In this document: piece after piece, positions 33,607 through 41,853 of the stretch
How positions within the stretch are numbered: position 1 is the first letter of the stretch
How the letters are laid out: every line of letters starts with the position of its first letter
From: Paenibacillus roseus
Lineage (GTDB): Bacteria; Bacillota; Bacilli; Paenibacillales; Paenibacillaceae
DNA: 64,000 nucleotides
Assembly (NCBI RefSeq): GCF_016424485.1
Contig: NZ_JAELUP010000103.1
Coordinates: 875,307-939,306 of the forward strand
Direction of reading: 5' to 3'
Made by a program: the position numbers and the translations under genes
Notes under the pieces: generated by a model
Database searches by the model: none
The model's input: only the letters and a program-made list of their open reading frames with translations
What the model was told of the DNA's origin: nothing

Positions 33607-34905
33607 ATGTCCAAAATTACATTTCTCGGCGCAGGCAGCACCATTTTTGCCAAAAATGTACTGGGCGATTGCATGATGACGCCATCCCTGCAAAATTTTG
33701 AGCTGGCTCTGTTCGATATCGACATGCAGCGTCTGAAAGATTCCGACCAAATTCTGAGTAACTTGAAAAAAACATTGGGCAGTACGTGTGTGATTAAATT
33801 GTATTCCGATCGCAAGGAAGCGCTGCGCGGAGCCAAATATGTGGTCAACGCGATTCAGGTTGGCGGCTATGACCCATGTACGATTACGGACTTTGAGGTT
33901 CCGAAAAAATACGGCCTGCGCCAGACGATTGCCGATACGGTCGGCATCGGCGGTATTTTCCGCAACTTGCGCACGATTCCGGTCATGCTTGATTTTGCTG
34001 CTGATGTGCGGGAGGTCTGCCCGGATGCCTGGTTCTTAAACTACACGAATCCGATGGCTGTGCTGACCAATGTCATGAACACATACGGCGGCGTACGCAC
34101 CGTCGGCTTGTGCCACAGCGTGCAGGGCTGTGTATCCGGGCTGTTCGATCTGCTGGGAATGGACCATGGAGGCGTCCAGGCGAAAATTGCCGGCATCAAC
34201 CATATGGCCTGGCTGCTGGAGGTGACGAAGGACGGCAAAGACCTGTACCCGGAAATCAAGCGCAGAGCCGCAGAGAAGCAGCGGGAAAAGCATCATGATA
34301 TGGTACGACTGGAAATGATGCTGAAATTCGGCTATTACATTACCGAGTCGTCGGAGCACAACGCTGAATATCATCCGTACTTTATCAAGCGTCAGTATCC
34401 GGAATTGATCGACCGCTTCAACATTCCGCTGGATGAGTACCCGCGTCGCTGTGTTAATCAAATCAAGCGTTGGGAGGGACTGCGCGAGCAGTTGATGAAC
34501 AGCCAGGATCTGGAGCATGTGCGTTCAGAAGAATACGCTTCCTTTATATTTGAAGCGATGGAGACGGATCAGCCGTTCAAGATCGGTGGCAATGTGATGA
34601 ACACCGGCTTGATTACGAACCTGCCCAAAGAAGCTTGTGTCGAGGTTCCGTGTCTTGTAGACAGCTCCGGGGTCAATCCGACCTATATCGGGGATTTGCC
34701 GCCCCAATGTGCGGCGCTGAACCGGACCAACATTAATACCCAACTGCTTACGATCGAAGCTGCGATTACTGGCAAGAAAGAGCATATTTACCACGCGGCG
34801 ATGCTGGACCCGCATACGGCCGCGGAGCTGTCTATGGATGATATTGTGACCTTGTGCGACGATCTGATTGAAGCGCATGGAGACTGGCTGCCGAAATTCG
34901 TATAA
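33607..34905 (+). CDS. melA: Alpha-galactosidase, GH4 family (MelA-type)
   Basis: A 432-residue NAD+- and Mn2+-dependent glycosidase of family GH4. It shows the N-terminal NAD-binding ITFLGAGSTIFAKNV, the metal-site motif LCHSVQGC, AGINHMAWLLEV, the N-P-M of FLNYTNPMAVLTN, and EYHPYF. GH4 enzymes cleave by a redox elimination mechanism, and this motif set matches MelA, acting on melibiose-type alpha-galactosides in the cytosol. A GGAGGG site precedes ATG. The divergent AraC gene is the likely regulator. No sugar transporter is adjacent, so uptake must come from elsewhere. Confidence 0.92.
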   Translation: MSKITFLGAGSTIFAKNVLGDCMMTPSLQNFELALFDIDMQRLKDSDQILSNLKKTLGSTCVIKLYSDRKEALRGAKYVVNAIQVGGYDPCTITDFEVPKKYGLRQTIADTVGIGGIFRNLRTIPVMLDFAADVREVCPDAWFLNYTNPMAVLTNVMNTYGGVRTVGLCHSVQGCVSGLFDLLGMDHGGVQAKIAGINHMAWLLEVTKDGKDLYPEIKRRAAEKQREKHHDMVRLEMMLKFGYYITESSEHNAEYHPYFIKRQYPELIDRFNIPLDEYPRRCVNQIKRWEGLREQLMNSQDLEHVRSEEYASFIFEAMETDQPFKIGGNVMNTGLITNLPKEACVEVPCLVDSSGVNPTYIGDLPPQCAALNRTNINTQLLTIEAAITGKKEHIYHAAMLDPHTAAELSMDDIVTLCDDLIEAHGDWLPKFV

Positions 34906-35082
34906 TACAGCTTTGTGACAAAGAAGACCCCGGCCATACGCGCTGGCGATCAGTCAGGCTCAGTCTGACGGAATGCCTGAGCGGACGGAAGGGGACTTTG
35001 GTTTGGAGCGAAGTTTTTGCTCGCGAAACGAAGCTTTTGCCTGTCCAAGGACGGCAAAGCCGTTTATACCTGACGCCTTTAT

Positions 35083-36903
35083 TTATTTTTTCAGATGAAA
35101 GGGTACGGTCGCCACGACAACATCTTTCTGGTAGAACAGGTGCGCCCGCAGCAGCAGGCTGGTCTGGTTATGCAGCAAATTATGCCACCAGCTTTTGGTG
35201 ATGAATTGCGGGATAAGCACTGTAATTTGCCCGCTATTGCCGGTTTTCCACTCGACTGTTTCAATGAATTTCAGCAGTGGCCGGATGACGCTGCGGTAGC
35301 TGGAACGCAGCACGATGAGACGGACGCCCGGATTCCACTCCGCCCACTTGCGCTCCATGCACTCGATATCCTCATCGTTAAAGCCAACGTAGACGGCGAC
35401 CACCTGATCCGTCAGTGAGCGAGCATAGCTGATCGAGTTCATAACGACACGCGTGATGCCGGCCACTGGAACAATGATGGTGCCTTGTGAAGTGATCGGC
35501 TTGTCGATATCAAGCTGAATGCGCAGTTCATCAGCAATATTGGCGTAATGGCGGTTGATCCGATAGAAGATCCAGATGACGACAGGCAGGAAGATGAATA
35601 CGATCCACACTTGTGAAAACTTGGTCACGATAAAGATCAGTGTAATGAGTAGTGTCGTCAGCATCCCGATGGTGTTCATTACAAACTTGGAAAACCAGCC
35701 TTTCGGCTTCAGTCTGATCCAGCGAATCATCATCCCGAGTTGGGACAGTGTGAACGGGATAAAGACACCGACAGCGTAGAGCGGAATAAGGCTCACTGTG
35801 TTTCCGCCGAACGAGACAATAAGCGCTGCCGATAACAGGCCGAGGAACAGGATGCCGTTGGAAAAGCCAAGCCGGTCGCCACGCGCCATAAATGCCCTGG
35901 GCATGAATTTGTCTTTGGCAAGCATGAAGGCGAGCAGTGGAAAGGCAGAGTAGGCTGTATTGGCTGCCAGGAACAGAATGAGCGCTGTGCTGCCTTGTAT
36001 AATATAGTAGAGCACGCCGCGTCCGAAGACAGATTCCGCGATTTGGGAAATGACCGTAGATTGCTCTGCCGGCACAATGCCATATCCGTACGCGAGCAAG
36101 GAAATGCCGAGAAACATCGAGCCAAGCAGCAATCCCATCATGACCAGTGTCGCAATTGCATTGCGGGAAGCAGGCTCGCGGAAGTGAGGCACCGCGTTCG
36201 AAACCGCTTCAACACCGGTTAGTGCGGAGCAGCCCGAGCTAAAAGCCTTTAGCAGCAAGAACAGACTAATGCCGGACAAAGCACCATCCGCGCCAGGCGT
36301 AATATGGCTGACCATTTGACCGGTCAAATACCGATAAACTCCTGCTCCAATCAAAATAAAAACGACTACAACAAATAAATAGACAGGAATAGCAAGCACC
36401 GAGGCGGATTCAGTCACACCGCGCAAATTCATCAGGGTCAAAAAGCCGATCATCGTCAGGGCAATCCACACACGATCGTCATGCAGGGACGGAAATGCGG
36501 ATACGATAGCATCCGTTCCGGCTGATGAACTGACCGCTACAGTGAGAATATAATCGACCAGCAGTGAACCTCCTGCAAGCAGTCCGGTTGCTGTGCCCAG
36601 GTTATCTTTGGCGACAATATAAGCGCCGCCTCCAGCCGGATAGGCTTTAATCGTCTGACGATAGGAAAGAATTAGAATGAGCAGCAGGCCAAGCACGGCA
36701 AATGATATCGGAATGGAATACCAGATGGCTGAAATACCGATAGTCATCAACACAAGCAAAATTTGCTCCGTGCCGTAGGCGACAGAGGACAATGCATCCG
36801 AGGATAAGACAGCAAGTGCTTTGAGCTTGCCGAGCTTTTCTCCCTCAATTGCATTGCTTTTCATGGGGCGACCAATAAATAATCGTTTAATTTGGCTAGC
36901 CAT
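35083..36903 (-). CDS. kimA: High-affinity K+:H+ symporter of the KimA (YdaO) type
   Basis: A 606-residue APC-superfamily transporter. Length and sequence match KimA: the N-terminus RLFIGRPMKSNAIEGEKLGK, LAVLSSDALSSVAYGTEQIL, the YPAGGGAYIVAKDNLG loop, about twelve helices to about residue 455, then a cytosolic C-terminal domain (about 470-606). KimA imports potassium, and in B. subtilis its expression is shut off by c-di-AMP. The c-di-AMP riboswitch directly upstream on the same strand supports the assignment strongly. GAGAGGATT precedes ATG 36903. It was often annotated as an amino-acid permease. Confidence 0.93.
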   Translation of the reverse strand: MASQIKRLFIGRPMKSNAIEGEKLGKLKALAVLSSDALSSVAYGTEQILLVLMTIGISAIWYSIPISFAVLGLLLILILSYRQTIKAYPAGGGAYIVAKDNLGTATGLLAGGSLLVDYILTVAVSSSAGTDAIVSAFPSLHDDRVWIALTMIGFLTLMNLRGVTESASVLAIPVYLFVVVVFILIGAGVYRYLTGQMVSHITPGADGALSGISLFLLLKAFSSGCSALTGVEAVSNAVPHFREPASRNAIATLVMMGLLLGSMFLGISLLAYGYGIVPAEQSTVISQIAESVFGRGVLYYIIQGSTALILFLAANTAYSAFPLLAFMLAKDKFMPRAFMARGDRLGFSNGILFLGLLSAALIVSFGGNTVSLIPLYAVGVFIPFTLSQLGMMIRWIRLKPKGWFSKFVMNTIGMLTTLLITLIFIVTKFSQVWIVFIFLPVVIWIFYRINRHYANIADELRIQLDIDKPITSQGTIIVPVAGITRVVMNSISYARSLTDQVVAVYVGFNDEDIECMERKWAEWNPGVRLIVLRSSYRSVIRPLLKFIETVEWKTGNSGQITVLIPQFITKSWWHNLLHNQTSLLLRAHLFYQKDVVVATVPFHLKK

Positions 36904-36925
36904 AGCCTTAAAATCCTCTCTTTCG

Positions 36926-37085
36926 TACGCTTACGGAGTTAGCTGACGGATTCGGACACGAAAGAATGCCCTACGCCAGGAGTTGCTCTGGCGATTCACC
37001 CCGTAAGCAGCTGTTCTGAGTGAAAGAGCAGATTTTGCTGCTTGTTCGGTTCCCCCGTTCCTGTTTGCAACAGGACTCAGCGTTA
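36926..37085 (-). promoter_or_regulatory. c-di-AMP riboswitch (ydaO-yuaA motif)
   Basis: Reading the minus strand, the conserved blocks of the ydaO motif occur in order: ACGGGGGAACCGAA, then GCTTACGGGGTGAATCGCC, then CCGAATCCGTCAGCTAACTC and CCGTAAGCG closing the outer helix by pairing with GCTTACGG. The kimA start lies just downstream at 36903. High c-di-AMP, signalling K+ excess, would turn expression off. The expression platform was not resolved. Confidence 0.92.
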
Positions 37086-37313
37086 TTGTGATTACCAAAG
37101 AATGATACGCCTTGGCATGTGTGCTGTAAAGGAACAAACGAGAGCGAAAAGGCGATAAAAGATGCAGATTTGCACCGTTAAAGCGGTTACATATATATGG
37201 CTCGCTGACGGGCTTGCATTAGATAGCGATCTCGTGAACTTTCAACGAAAATGGTTGATCTTATTAAGTTTTCATGAATGGCCTATTTTCTTCCGAAGAG
37301 TTTATTTAAATGG

Positions 37314-37319
37314 TATAAT
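37314..37319 (+). promoter_or_regulatory. Extended -10 promoter of the 37379 gene
   Basis: TGGTATAAT (37311-37319) is a consensus extended -10 element. The -35 region is poor, as is usual for such promoters. Confidence 0.5.
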
Positions 37320-37378
37320 ACGTGCACAAGCAGGCTTAAAGAACAAAATATTGAGTTTATGAAACAAAGGAGAACCTC

Positions 37379-37729
37379 ATGACGCTAGAGCTTTATATCC
37401 ATTTGTATCAGGACTGGCTGGCAACGGTCAAAGAAATATTTGCAGGATCGGGACAGCCGCTGCCTGATCACGCTACAGACAAGCAAGTCGGACTGGCTTA
37501 CTATATTCAGAATGCAGCCGATCTGGAGGAAGCAGAGAGACTTCGTGCTTCCAATGAAGAGCGGCTGAATGAAATCGAGCGTACCATTCGTGCTAATTTT
37601 GAGCAGGTCATCCTGCCGGATATTTTGCGACAGACACGCTATGCCGGGGACGTCTTCCGCTTCAAGTGGGTCTTCAATCAAGGCGAGCATATTATTGAAG
37701 AATGCTCGGAGTACCGTATTTCGCTGTAA
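37379..37729 (+). CDS. Hypothetical protein, 116 residues
   Basis: I do not recognise this family. The product is soluble, mildly acidic and probably mostly helical, with a Glu-rich central stretch (AADLEEAERLRASNEERLNE) likely to form a coiled coil. It has no signal peptide, membrane segment or cysteine apart from one near the C-terminus. AAAGGAG precedes ATG 37379, and an extended -10 box lies 60 bp upstream, so it is a real gene. It stands between the divergent kimA riboswitch region and the biosynthetic cluster, and shows no evident link to either. Confidence 0.7.
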   Translation: MTLELYIHLYQDWLATVKEIFAGSGQPLPDHATDKQVGLAYYIQNAADLEEAERLRASNEERLNEIERTIRANFEQVILPDILRQTRYAGDVFRFKWVFNQGEHIIEECSEYRISL

Positions 37730-37845
37730 AGGGGCTAAACAGTGTCTGACTTCCAACCCTCCATTTCCCCCTCAAAATAATACTCTGGTGCTATGTACAA
37801 ACGGATGTAATTTAATTACAATGAAAGAAAGTTATGGGCTTGATC

Positions 37846-37971
37846 ATGTGTGGCATGGTCAGATCTGCTCCTGAAGGGGGAAATTGTTCAGGTGCAGGAT
37901 TTCCAATGGTTGTGCCACGTTACCTGGTCCGCGATGTAAAAACTCTCCTTTATTACGAAATGCAGCTTTGA
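37846..37971 (+). pseudogene. Possible remnant of a VOC/glyoxalase-type gene
   Basis: A 41-codon open frame with no ribosome binding site. Its end (FPMVVPRYLVRDVKTLLYYE) resembles the N-terminal strand and helix of VOC/PhnB-like proteins, and then stops. The rest of the 37730-38144 gap contains no gene, terminator or RNA that I can recognise. It presumably holds the promoter of the cluster starting at 38145. Confidence 0.25.
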
Positions 37972-38144
37972 CCTCCGCATTACATAATTACTTCAACTTC
38001 CTGGCTTCCTGACTTCGTGCAGTACCTTCTATAAATATTGGCCCGTTTCTCTTCATCCTTATCCGGCTCCTGTGGGGGAATGCTCTTAGGCTCACAGCAA
38101 CTCCAATCTTTAATCGCAATCCACTTTAGATTAGAGGTGAGTTA

Positions 38145-39431
38145 ATGAATGGCCGTATGTTGAACCTTGAACCGTTTCGCAAGGCGCGAGAAGGTCGTGT
38201 GCTTTGGCATGCCAACATCAATGAAGACCAGCACTGGAACGAAAATCCGCTGTTTCCGTCATTTGCGAAACCTCAGCACACCTCATTAATCGAGCAGCAG
38301 GAGCAACAATTGTTATGGATCGCCGAACCGGAGGATGTCGTTTGGCTGCTGCATGCTCCCGATGCGCAGTTTCTAGCTGATATCAAGCGGCATAAGGGGG
38401 AACTGCCGCATCTTTGTATAAGCCGGGACGCAGGCGAGGTAGCGGCATTTATCGCAGGCGCTGTCTCTGGATTATGCACCTTCATGCCCTTCATGCTGAC
38501 CCCCGAATTTGTAGTGATGGCGGAGACGCACGGCTGGAGGCTGATGAATTCTGACGCCCGTAAAGTCAAGGAACTGAATAGCAAGTACACGACGCGAAGA
38601 CTGGCTGAGGAGCACGGATTTGCTGTAACGAATGGCCGATTTTGCATGAATCTTGAGGAACTGGATGGGGCCTATCAGGCATTTCGCGAGGCTGGATTCG
38701 ACCAGGCTGTGCTGAAGCAGGCATATGGCTCATCCGGCAAAGGACTCACAATTATTGAGAACGAGCATAAATTCAAGCAGTTATCGGTATATATTCGTAA
38801 GCGAACAGCTTCATTTGAGCTGCTGCTGGAGGCGTGGCACCCCATCCGCCAGTCACTGAACGCCCAATTATGGATCGAACCTGATGCCGTTCATCTGCTG
38901 GCGGTCACTGAACAGCGAATTAATGCCTACGGCGTCTATATTGGCACGAACTATGCGCCGCACTATGAAGCGGATGTCATCGGACTATACCGCACGGAAA
39001 TGCTGCGTCTTGGCGAGGTTCTGCGAAAGCTGGGCTACCGGGGAATTGCCGGGATTGACTCGATAGTTGATCATACCGGCACGCTGTACCCGGTCATTGA
39101 AATCAATGCGAGGTTTACACAGGTGACCTATCTGCTTCCGCTTATTGAATCTCTTCTTCTCCATTATCGGCATGTTGAGAGCCGCTATATTCGTCTGGAG
39201 TCGAGCGACAGGCTTGCTTTTGAATCGCTCAAAGAGAAACTGGAGTCTGTGCTTCGTCCTGATTCTGACCATCAATTCACAATTTATACGTTTGCCTGCA
39301 GCCAAGAAGCTGAGAAGTGCATATACCGTATTTTTGTCCTGTTCTACGGGAATGAAGCGTCAAGACTGCAAGAAATGCTGGAAGTCTTCGAACGTTTCCC
39401 GGCTTTGCAGGAACAATCCGCCCCTATTTAG
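38145..39431 (+). CDS. ATP-grasp ligase (BtrJ/PGM1-like), first gene of a biosynthetic cluster
   Basis: A 428-residue ATP-grasp enzyme. An N-terminal domain of about 140 residues is followed by the ATP-binding core: LKQAYGSSGKGLTII is the nucleotide loop, FELLLEAWHP the second strand, and YPVIEINARFTQVTYLLP the Mg2+-binding ExN motif. The last motif recalls BtrJ of butirosin biosynthesis (glutamate:ACP ligase) and the PGM1 peptide ligase. With an acyl carrier protein encoded in the same operon, loading of an amino acid on the carrier is a reasonable inference. AGAGGTG precedes ATG 38145. An 88-bp gap separates it from the next gene. Confidence 0.75.
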   Translation: MNGRMLNLEPFRKAREGRVLWHANINEDQHWNENPLFPSFAKPQHTSLIEQQEQQLLWIAEPEDVVWLLHAPDAQFLADIKRHKGELPHLCISRDAGEVAAFIAGAVSGLCTFMPFMLTPEFVVMAETHGWRLMNSDARKVKELNSKYTTRRLAEEHGFAVTNGRFCMNLEELDGAYQAFREAGFDQAVLKQAYGSSGKGLTIIENEHKFKQLSVYIRKRTASFELLLEAWHPIRQSLNAQLWIEPDAVHLLAVTEQRINAYGVYIGTNYAPHYEADVIGLYRTEMLRLGEVLRKLGYRGIAGIDSIVDHTGTLYPVIEINARFTQVTYLLPLIESLLLHYRHVESRYIRLESSDRLAFESLKEKLESVLRPDSDHQFTIYTFACSQEAEKCIYRIFVLFYGNEASRLQEMLEVFERFPALQEQSAPI

Positions 39432-39519
39432 GCCGCCTTCGTTGGCCCTTTCCTTTTAATTCCCGTGCCCGGATGCTTTTCATACTATTCCGCTCATCAA
39501 TGAAAAGGAGGACGAACAG

Positions 39520-40620
39520 TTGCAGTCACAGACGGTAACGCTGCTCAGTGCGGGGAACTCGCTTGGCGTATACATACCGGCAAAGCTGTTGCAGCTCCAA
39601 CTTCGCAAGGAGGGGATACAAGCAGACATCTACATGCTGGAGCATCTCTATGATGATGAGACCCGGGAAAATATTCCCCGCTATCGCAAGGCGTTCCATG
39701 ACAGCTTCAAGGTGGCCAAGACAGGCTACAAGCTGGCAAGGGACAGCCGCAGCAATCTGGATGAAGGCAAAACCGCTGCGCTGCTGGAGCAGTGGAGGCA
39801 GGAGGGAAGACGAAAATTTCTGGCGCTGACCGGATTCTGGATTCCTGTTTTGGAGCGGTACCAGAATATGCTCGGCGGGACGGGAGTGGATATTCGGCTC
39901 ATTCGTCTGGATGCCAGTGATACGCCGTCCTTCTCCGTCTATGGGGATGCTTGCAGCCAGTTCGCAAATATCTGGCTCTACCCGCACGGGGAGGAACGGA
40001 TTGCGCAGACGATAACGGTTAGCGCCAAGGAACCGGTCTCCTTTGAGAAAAGAGAGAGACGCTATCTCATCCATGGCGGCGGTTGGGGGATCGGCACGTA
40101 CAAGGACAAGATTGCCGAGCTGGAATCTGCCGGAGCGGCTTTGCATATCGTCACCTATTATCGCGAAGGAACTCAGCTGGCCCCGCATGACAGAGGGCAA
40201 CACCGCTACTATTTGCTCGACCCGGACTGGAGCCCGTGGCACCGCAATGCCGACGGCGAATTTGATTTTCCTCCGTTTGCCGAAATTGATGCAAGCCAGC
40301 CTTATGAATTCGGGGATTCGCCTGATTATCCGAGGGTCTTTGAACTGATCCGGCAAAGCACTGGCATTATCAGCAAGCCGGGGGGAGCGACACTGCTGGA
40401 TTCATTGGCAGCCGCCACTCCGCTTATTTTTCTAGAGCCGTTCGGAGAGCATGAGAGGTCGAATGCAAGGCTTTGGGAGTCGCTGGGTCTGGGCATCTGC
40501 TATGAGGCCTGGCAGGCGCAGCATTATTCGACGGATGTGCTGGTGCAGCTTCATCAGAATCTCTTGCGCGCACGGGATGAGGCTGGCAATCTGCTGCATG
40601 AAATTAAGAAGGGGAGGTGA
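39520..40620 (+). CDS. GT-B glycosyltransferase-like protein
   Basis: A 366-residue protein whose C-terminal half carries the nucleotide-sugar-binding pattern of GT1/GT28 enzymes: GIISKPGGATLLDSLAAATP then LEPFGEHERSNARLWESLGLG, as in MurG. The N-terminal half starts LLSAGNSLGVYIPAKLLQL, where GT-B acceptor domains begin. LIHGGGWGIGTY is the inter-domain linker region. It starts at TTG 39520 after AAAAGGAGG. This suggests transfer of a sugar to the cluster product, though the donor and acceptor cannot be predicted. Similarity is weak in the N-terminal half, so a non-catalytic role is possible. Confidence 0.65.
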   Translation: MQSQTVTLLSAGNSLGVYIPAKLLQLQLRKEGIQADIYMLEHLYDDETRENIPRYRKAFHDSFKVAKTGYKLARDSRSNLDEGKTAALLEQWRQEGRRKFLALTGFWIPVLERYQNMLGGTGVDIRLIRLDASDTPSFSVYGDACSQFANIWLYPHGEERIAQTITVSAKEPVSFEKRERRYLIHGGGWGIGTYKDKIAELESAGAALHIVTYYREGTQLAPHDRGQHRYYLLDPDWSPWHRNADGEFDFPPFAEIDASQPYEFGDSPDYPRVFELIRQSTGIISKPGGATLLDSLAAATPLIFLEPFGEHERSNARLWESLGLGICYEAWQAQHYSTDVLVQLHQNLLRARDEAGNLLHEIKKGR

Positions 40621-40679
40621 TGTTCCGCCTAAACGAGCGCGCCCGGCAGATTTTGCAGCGATACTTGATTTGTGCATAG
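40620..40679 (+). other. 19-codon mini-ORF before the first radical SAM gene
   Basis: ATG 40620 overlaps the previous stop (TGATG) and opens a 19-residue frame, MFRLNERARQILQRYLICA. GGGGAGG lies upstream but only 2 nt from ATG, a poor spacing. It could be a chance frame, a coupling element, or a very short peptide. It is noted only because a radical SAM/SPASM gene follows. Confidence 0.2.
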
Positions 40680-40727
40680 TCGGCAAGTACCGAATCACAA
40701 CGATATCGACCATTAGGAGGTCAATTT

Positions 40728-41837
40728 ATGTCTGTGCAACTTCAAAAAGAAAGTATTTCGCCATCACTCAGCAAATCCATGCCCCGTTGGATTTGGCTGC
40801 AGCTTTTGGAGGCTTGCAATCTGAGATGCAAAATGTGCTATGAATGGGGAGACAACGGAGCTTACAAGGAAAGAGGGGTATTAAAGCAGTTAGATATTAA
40901 CGTCGTTAAACAAATTATCGAGGATTGCAGTCCGGCCAAACCTTACTACGATCTGTTCGGCGGGGAACCGCTGATGTATCCGCAAATTGACGAGGTGCTG
41001 GCCGCGTTAAAATATTATGGCAGCGAGGTTGCCTTCCCGACCAACGGGACGCTGCTGGAGAAGCATGCGGAGATGATCGTCGAGAACGAGCCGCACCGCG
41101 TCTGGATTTCCATGGACGGACCGGAGGAAATCAATGATCAGCAGCGGGGCAAAGGCGTGTTCAAGCGGGCAACCCGCGGAATTGAGAAGCTGCATGCGCT
41201 GCGCGAGGAGAATGGCAAGCAGTTCCCGAAAATCGGAACGATCTTTATCATTACTCCGCTTACTTATATGCATGTGGAGGAGTTGTTCTTTAGGAGTATT
41301 GATATCACGAAGCTAGACCATATCAGTCTGGAGTTTCAATCTTTCATTACGCCTGAGGACCACGTCAACTATCGAAATATTCTGAAGACGCAATTTAATG
41401 TGGACACGCTGGCTGAGGGCTCCAGGGGATTTGTTCGCGAACTGTCGGAGTTCAGCGAGATGGATGCGAAGGAGATCACCAGACAGGTGCGCAACATTGA
41501 GCAGTATTGCAAGGAGAAGGGAGTCTTCTTTAATGCCTACCCGTCCAATATGACAGAGGAAACGGTAGAACTGTATTTCAGCGGAAACAGCGACAAGCTT
41601 CCTCATGCCAAAAAGCGATGCGAATTTCCGTGGTTGAGCACGGAAATTAACGCCAGAGGGGATGTCACCTCCTGCCACGCCTTCTATGACCTGTCGCTGG
41701 GCAACGTCTATGAGCAGCGGCTGCTGGACATTTGGAACGGGCCGAAGTACAAGGAGTACCGAAACTATTTGAAGCGCAATTCTTTTCCGATCTGTCAAGC
41801 CTGCTGTCTGAACTTCAAGACGACTTCGGCCAAATAA
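40728..41837 (+). CDS. Radical SAM/SPASM-type enzyme 1
   Basis: A 369-residue radical SAM protein. The [4Fe-4S] motif is CNLRCKMC (CX3CX2C) at about residues 30-37; the SAM-binding motif follows in DLFGGEPLMYPQ. The C-terminal part has SPASM-like cysteines (KKRCEFPWL, DVTSCHAFYD, ICQACC), suggesting one or two auxiliary clusters. SPASM enzymes modify peptides or, as in BtrN, oxidise an aminocyclitol. No RiPP precursor or recognition element is evident, so the substrate is open. AGGAGG precedes ATG 40728. A 16-bp gap leads to the oxidoreductase-ACP gene. Confidence 0.85.
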   Translation: MSVQLQKESISPSLSKSMPRWIWLQLLEACNLRCKMCYEWGDNGAYKERGVLKQLDINVVKQIIEDCSPAKPYYDLFGGEPLMYPQIDEVLAALKYYGSEVAFPTNGTLLEKHAEMIVENEPHRVWISMDGPEEINDQQRGKGVFKRATRGIEKLHALREENGKQFPKIGTIFIITPLTYMHVEELFFRSIDITKLDHISLEFQSFITPEDHVNYRNILKTQFNVDTLAEGSRGFVRELSEFSEMDAKEITRQVRNIEQYCKEKGVFFNAYPSNMTEETVELYFSGNSDKLPHAKKRCEFPWLSTEINARGDVTSCHAFYDLSLGNVYEQRLLDIWNGPKYKEYRNYLKRNSFPICQACCLNFKTTSAK

Positions 41838-41853
41838 GGAGGGTGAAGCCGCC

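Noticed and set aside
39526..40356. A 276-codon minus-strand frame opposite the GT-like gene
   Set aside because: The plus-strand gene has a good ribosome site, operon context and GT-B motifs; the minus frame has none.
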